DNA from: Candidatus Methanovirga meridionalis
Lineage (GTDB): Archaea; Methanobacteriota; Methanobacteria; Methanobacteriales; Methanobacteriaceae
NCBI GenBank assembly: GCA_031289325.1
Contig: JAITPS010000035.1
Location: 1 to 7,603, forward strand
Reading direction: 5' to 3'
DNA: 7,603 bases
Positions 6,340 through 7,603 of this stretch are shown piece by piece. Under the pieces are notes generated by a model. That model was not told where the DNA came from and did not search any database. It worked only from the letters and a program-made list of their open reading frames with translations. Numbering within the stretch: position 1 is the first letter of the stretch; every line of letters begins with the position of its first letter. A program made the position numbers and the translations under genes.

Positions 6340-6492
6340 CTGAAAGATAATATTTATTTAATATCCTATAAAAGATGATAAATGTTACCAGTAATTGAAT
6401 ATTTCATTTTATTTAAGTATTATTAATTTATTAATCTAATTAATTGATGGACGATATTTTTAAGTTTGTATTCCATTAGTAATTGTGTTATT

Positions 6493-7164
6493 ATGGATCT
6501 TAAAGAAGAATTTGATAAAGTTTCAAAAGAGTATGATGGTCAAAGAAGAGAATTAATCCATTGTTTTGATGATTTTTATAAATCGGGAATAAATTTTTTA
6601 GAATTCAAATATGATGATCCTAAAGTTTTAGATCTTGGAGCTGGAACTGGTTTATTTTCTTCATTTGTATTAAATAAATTCCCTAAATCAAGTTTAACAT
6701 TGATTGACTTATCTTCTGAGATGCTTCAACTAGCTAAAGAAAGATTTAAGGACTATTCTAATGTTGAATATATTGTTGATGATTATCTTAGTCATGAATT
6801 TAATGAAAAGTTTGATATTGTTATTTCTTCTCTTTCTATTCATCATTTATCAGATTGTAATAAAGCAAAATTATATAAAAAAGTACATGGCTTAATTAAT
6901 AATAAAGGTGGAATATTTCTTAATGCAGATCAAAGTTTAAGCCAATCCACAGCTATTGAAATTAGATTTAATAAATATTGGAAAGAATGTATTGAAAATA
7001 GTTCTTTAAAAAATAATGAAATAGAAAATGCTTATAAACGAATGATATATGATAATCCAGCTACCTTAAAAGACCAATTTAAATGGTTTAAAAATGCTGG
7101 ATTCAATGATTTTGATTTACTTTATAAATATTATAATTTTACGGTCATGTATGGAAAATCTTAA
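6493..7164 (+). CDS. class I SAM-dependent methyltransferase
   Basis: A 223-residue soluble methyltransferase of the Rossmann-fold class I type. SAM-binding motif I is VLDLGAGTGLFS (45-56); the acidic residue ending strand beta-2 is Asp72 in LTLIDLSSEML; a further acidic pair occurs in YIVDDYL; and the motif IV region is FDIVISSLSIHHL. The first 30 residues (FDKVSKEYDGQRRELIHCFDDFY) resemble a group of small methyltransferases I remember from gut Clostridia, but I cannot name a substrate; a small molecule or tRNA are both possible. The ATG at 6493 gives the normal N-terminus; an in-frame TTG at 6466 would add nine residues. No good Shine-Dalgarno site is visible for either. The gene stands alone between the permease and the second repeat element, ending in a T-rich stretch. 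Confidence 0.87.
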   Translation: MDLKEEFDKVSKEYDGQRRELIHCFDDFYKSGINFLEFKYDDPKVLDLGAGTGLFSSFVLNKFPKSSLTLIDLSSEMLQLAKERFKDYSNVEYIVDDYLSHEFNEKFDIVISSLSIHHLSDCNKAKLYKKVHGLINNKGGIFLNADQSLSQSTAIEIRFNKYWKECIENSSLKNNEIENAYKRMIYDNPATLKDQFKWFKNAGFNDFDLLYKYYNFTVMYGKS

Positions 7165-7206
7165 ACATCTGATAAATTTTAATAATTTTAAATCGACACT
7201 GTAAAT

Positions 7207-7232
7207 TTGTTTTCATTGTTTTTCAATTTTTT
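7207..7232 (+). terminator. T-rich tract downstream of the methyltransferase
   Basis: Successive runs of T (TTTGTTTTC, TTGTTTTTC, TTTTTTC) lie within about 45-70 bases of the methyltransferase stop. This is the usual look of an archaeal terminator on the + strand. Confidence 0.4.
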
Positions 7233-7233
7233 C

Positions 7234-7269
7234 TTATTCCATACTTTCTTCTTGTTTCATACTTTCCAT
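7234..7269 (-). other. tiny minus-strand reading frame (11 codons) with a ribosome site
   Basis: On the minus strand an ATG (7269-7267) opens the peptide MESMKQEESME, followed by TAA. GAGG (complement of 7278-7281) lies eight bases before the ATG, and a TATA-like ATATAATATA lies near 7295-7305. The translation signals are better than those of the neighbouring methyltransferase, but 11 residues is too short to assign. It may be the 5' remnant of a lost gene, a small peptide gene or chance. Confidence 0.2.
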
Positions 7270-7414
7270 GTTTAAATCCTCATATTAACATTCAATATAA
7301 TATATTAAAGAGATATCATAACTTAAAATTTATTACAATTCCCTAAAAAATCTTAATTACTTTATTATAGTTTATTTATAGATTTAATAGGAAATAATTT
7401 AGTTAATTATTTAT

Positions 7415-7603
7415 ATTATAGTAATTTTGATAAAGTTATTAATAAATAGCTTTTTTTTAAAATTAGATATTATTAAAAAATATTAGTTTAAAATTCGTTT
7501 ATATTAATTAAAAATTATTTATATTAATTAAAATTTAAAATTATGGATTTTTATAAACTGATATTTAAAATTAAATAATTTAATAAAAAAATTTATCGTT
7601 CAA
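7415..7603. mobile_element. MITE-like element, copy 2, cut by the window edge
   Basis: From ATTATAGTAATTTTGATAAA (7415-7434) to the last base, this stretch aligns along its whole length with 4297-4495, in the same orientation; by eye about 85% of positions agree. Shared landmarks are ATTATAGTA at the left end, TATTATTAAAAAATATTA, TTAATTAAAATTTAAAATTAT, GATTTTTATAAA and TTTAATAAAAAAATTTAT. It lacks the 13-bp duplication of copy 1. The window ends about 31 bases before the expected right terminal repeat. Confidence 0.75.

Larger units (their letters stand above)
6245..6492. other. intergenic region between permease and methyltransferase
   Basis: It holds a likely terminator hairpin (6288-6316), a TATA-like TTTATATGC (6332-6340) and A/T-rich sequence with no coding potential. 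No strong ribosome site precedes the methyltransferase ATG. Confidence 0.6.
7165..7603. other. gene-free right end of the window
   Basis: No recognisable gene. It contains the T-rich terminator, the tiny minus-strand frame, about 100 bases of featureless A/T sequence (7310-7414) and the second copy of the inverted-repeat element, which runs off the edge. Confidence 0.6.

Overview
The window looks like chromosomal DNA from a very AT-rich methanogenic archaeon of the Methanobacteriales; Methanobrevibacter or Methanosphaera is my best guess. The evidence is archaeal-type genes (Pth2, aEF1B), a kinase resembling the methanofuran enzyme MfnE, Shine-Dalgarno sites of the GGAGG/GGTGAT type, TTTATATA-like TATA boxes and long A/T-only intergenic stretches. 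All recognised genes lie on the + strand.

Left part (1-3950): A 30-bp tandem repeat (1-189) enters from the left edge. A repeat-rich AT leader precedes pth2 (554-895, peptidyl-tRNA hydrolase). Next comes a two-gene ABC-2 exporter: ATPase 1037-1975 and permease 2014-2775. A tight cluster follows: an MfnE-like kinase (2819-3481), a 53-residue zinc-ribbon protein 1 nt downstream (3483-3644), and elongation factor 1-beta (3681-3950). A kinase next to EF-1 beta also occurs in Methanocaldococcus (MJ0458/MJ0459, from memory), so this is ordinary core methanogen gene order.

Middle (3951-4996): About 1 kb has no recognisable gene. It holds small hairpins, a 230-bp element with about 28-bp terminal inverted repeats (4297-4526), 22-bp and 18-bp tandem repeats, and a promoter-like TATA box with a 10-bp inverted repeat.

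Right part: A TctA/DUF112-type membrane permease ends at 6244. Its conserved N-terminus reads through to about 4997, but there is no ATG, GTG or TTG in frame before 5153; ATT at 4997 behind GGTGAT is the best candidate start. A class I SAM-dependent methyltransferase follows (6493-7164). From 7415 to the right edge lies a second copy, in the same orientation, of the element at 4297. The permease and methyltransferase are therefore bracketed by two direct copies of a non-coding MITE-like repeat. That element family, the missing start codon of the permease and the abundance of short tandem duplications in the gaps are the points most worth following up. I see no convincing new defence or metabolic system.
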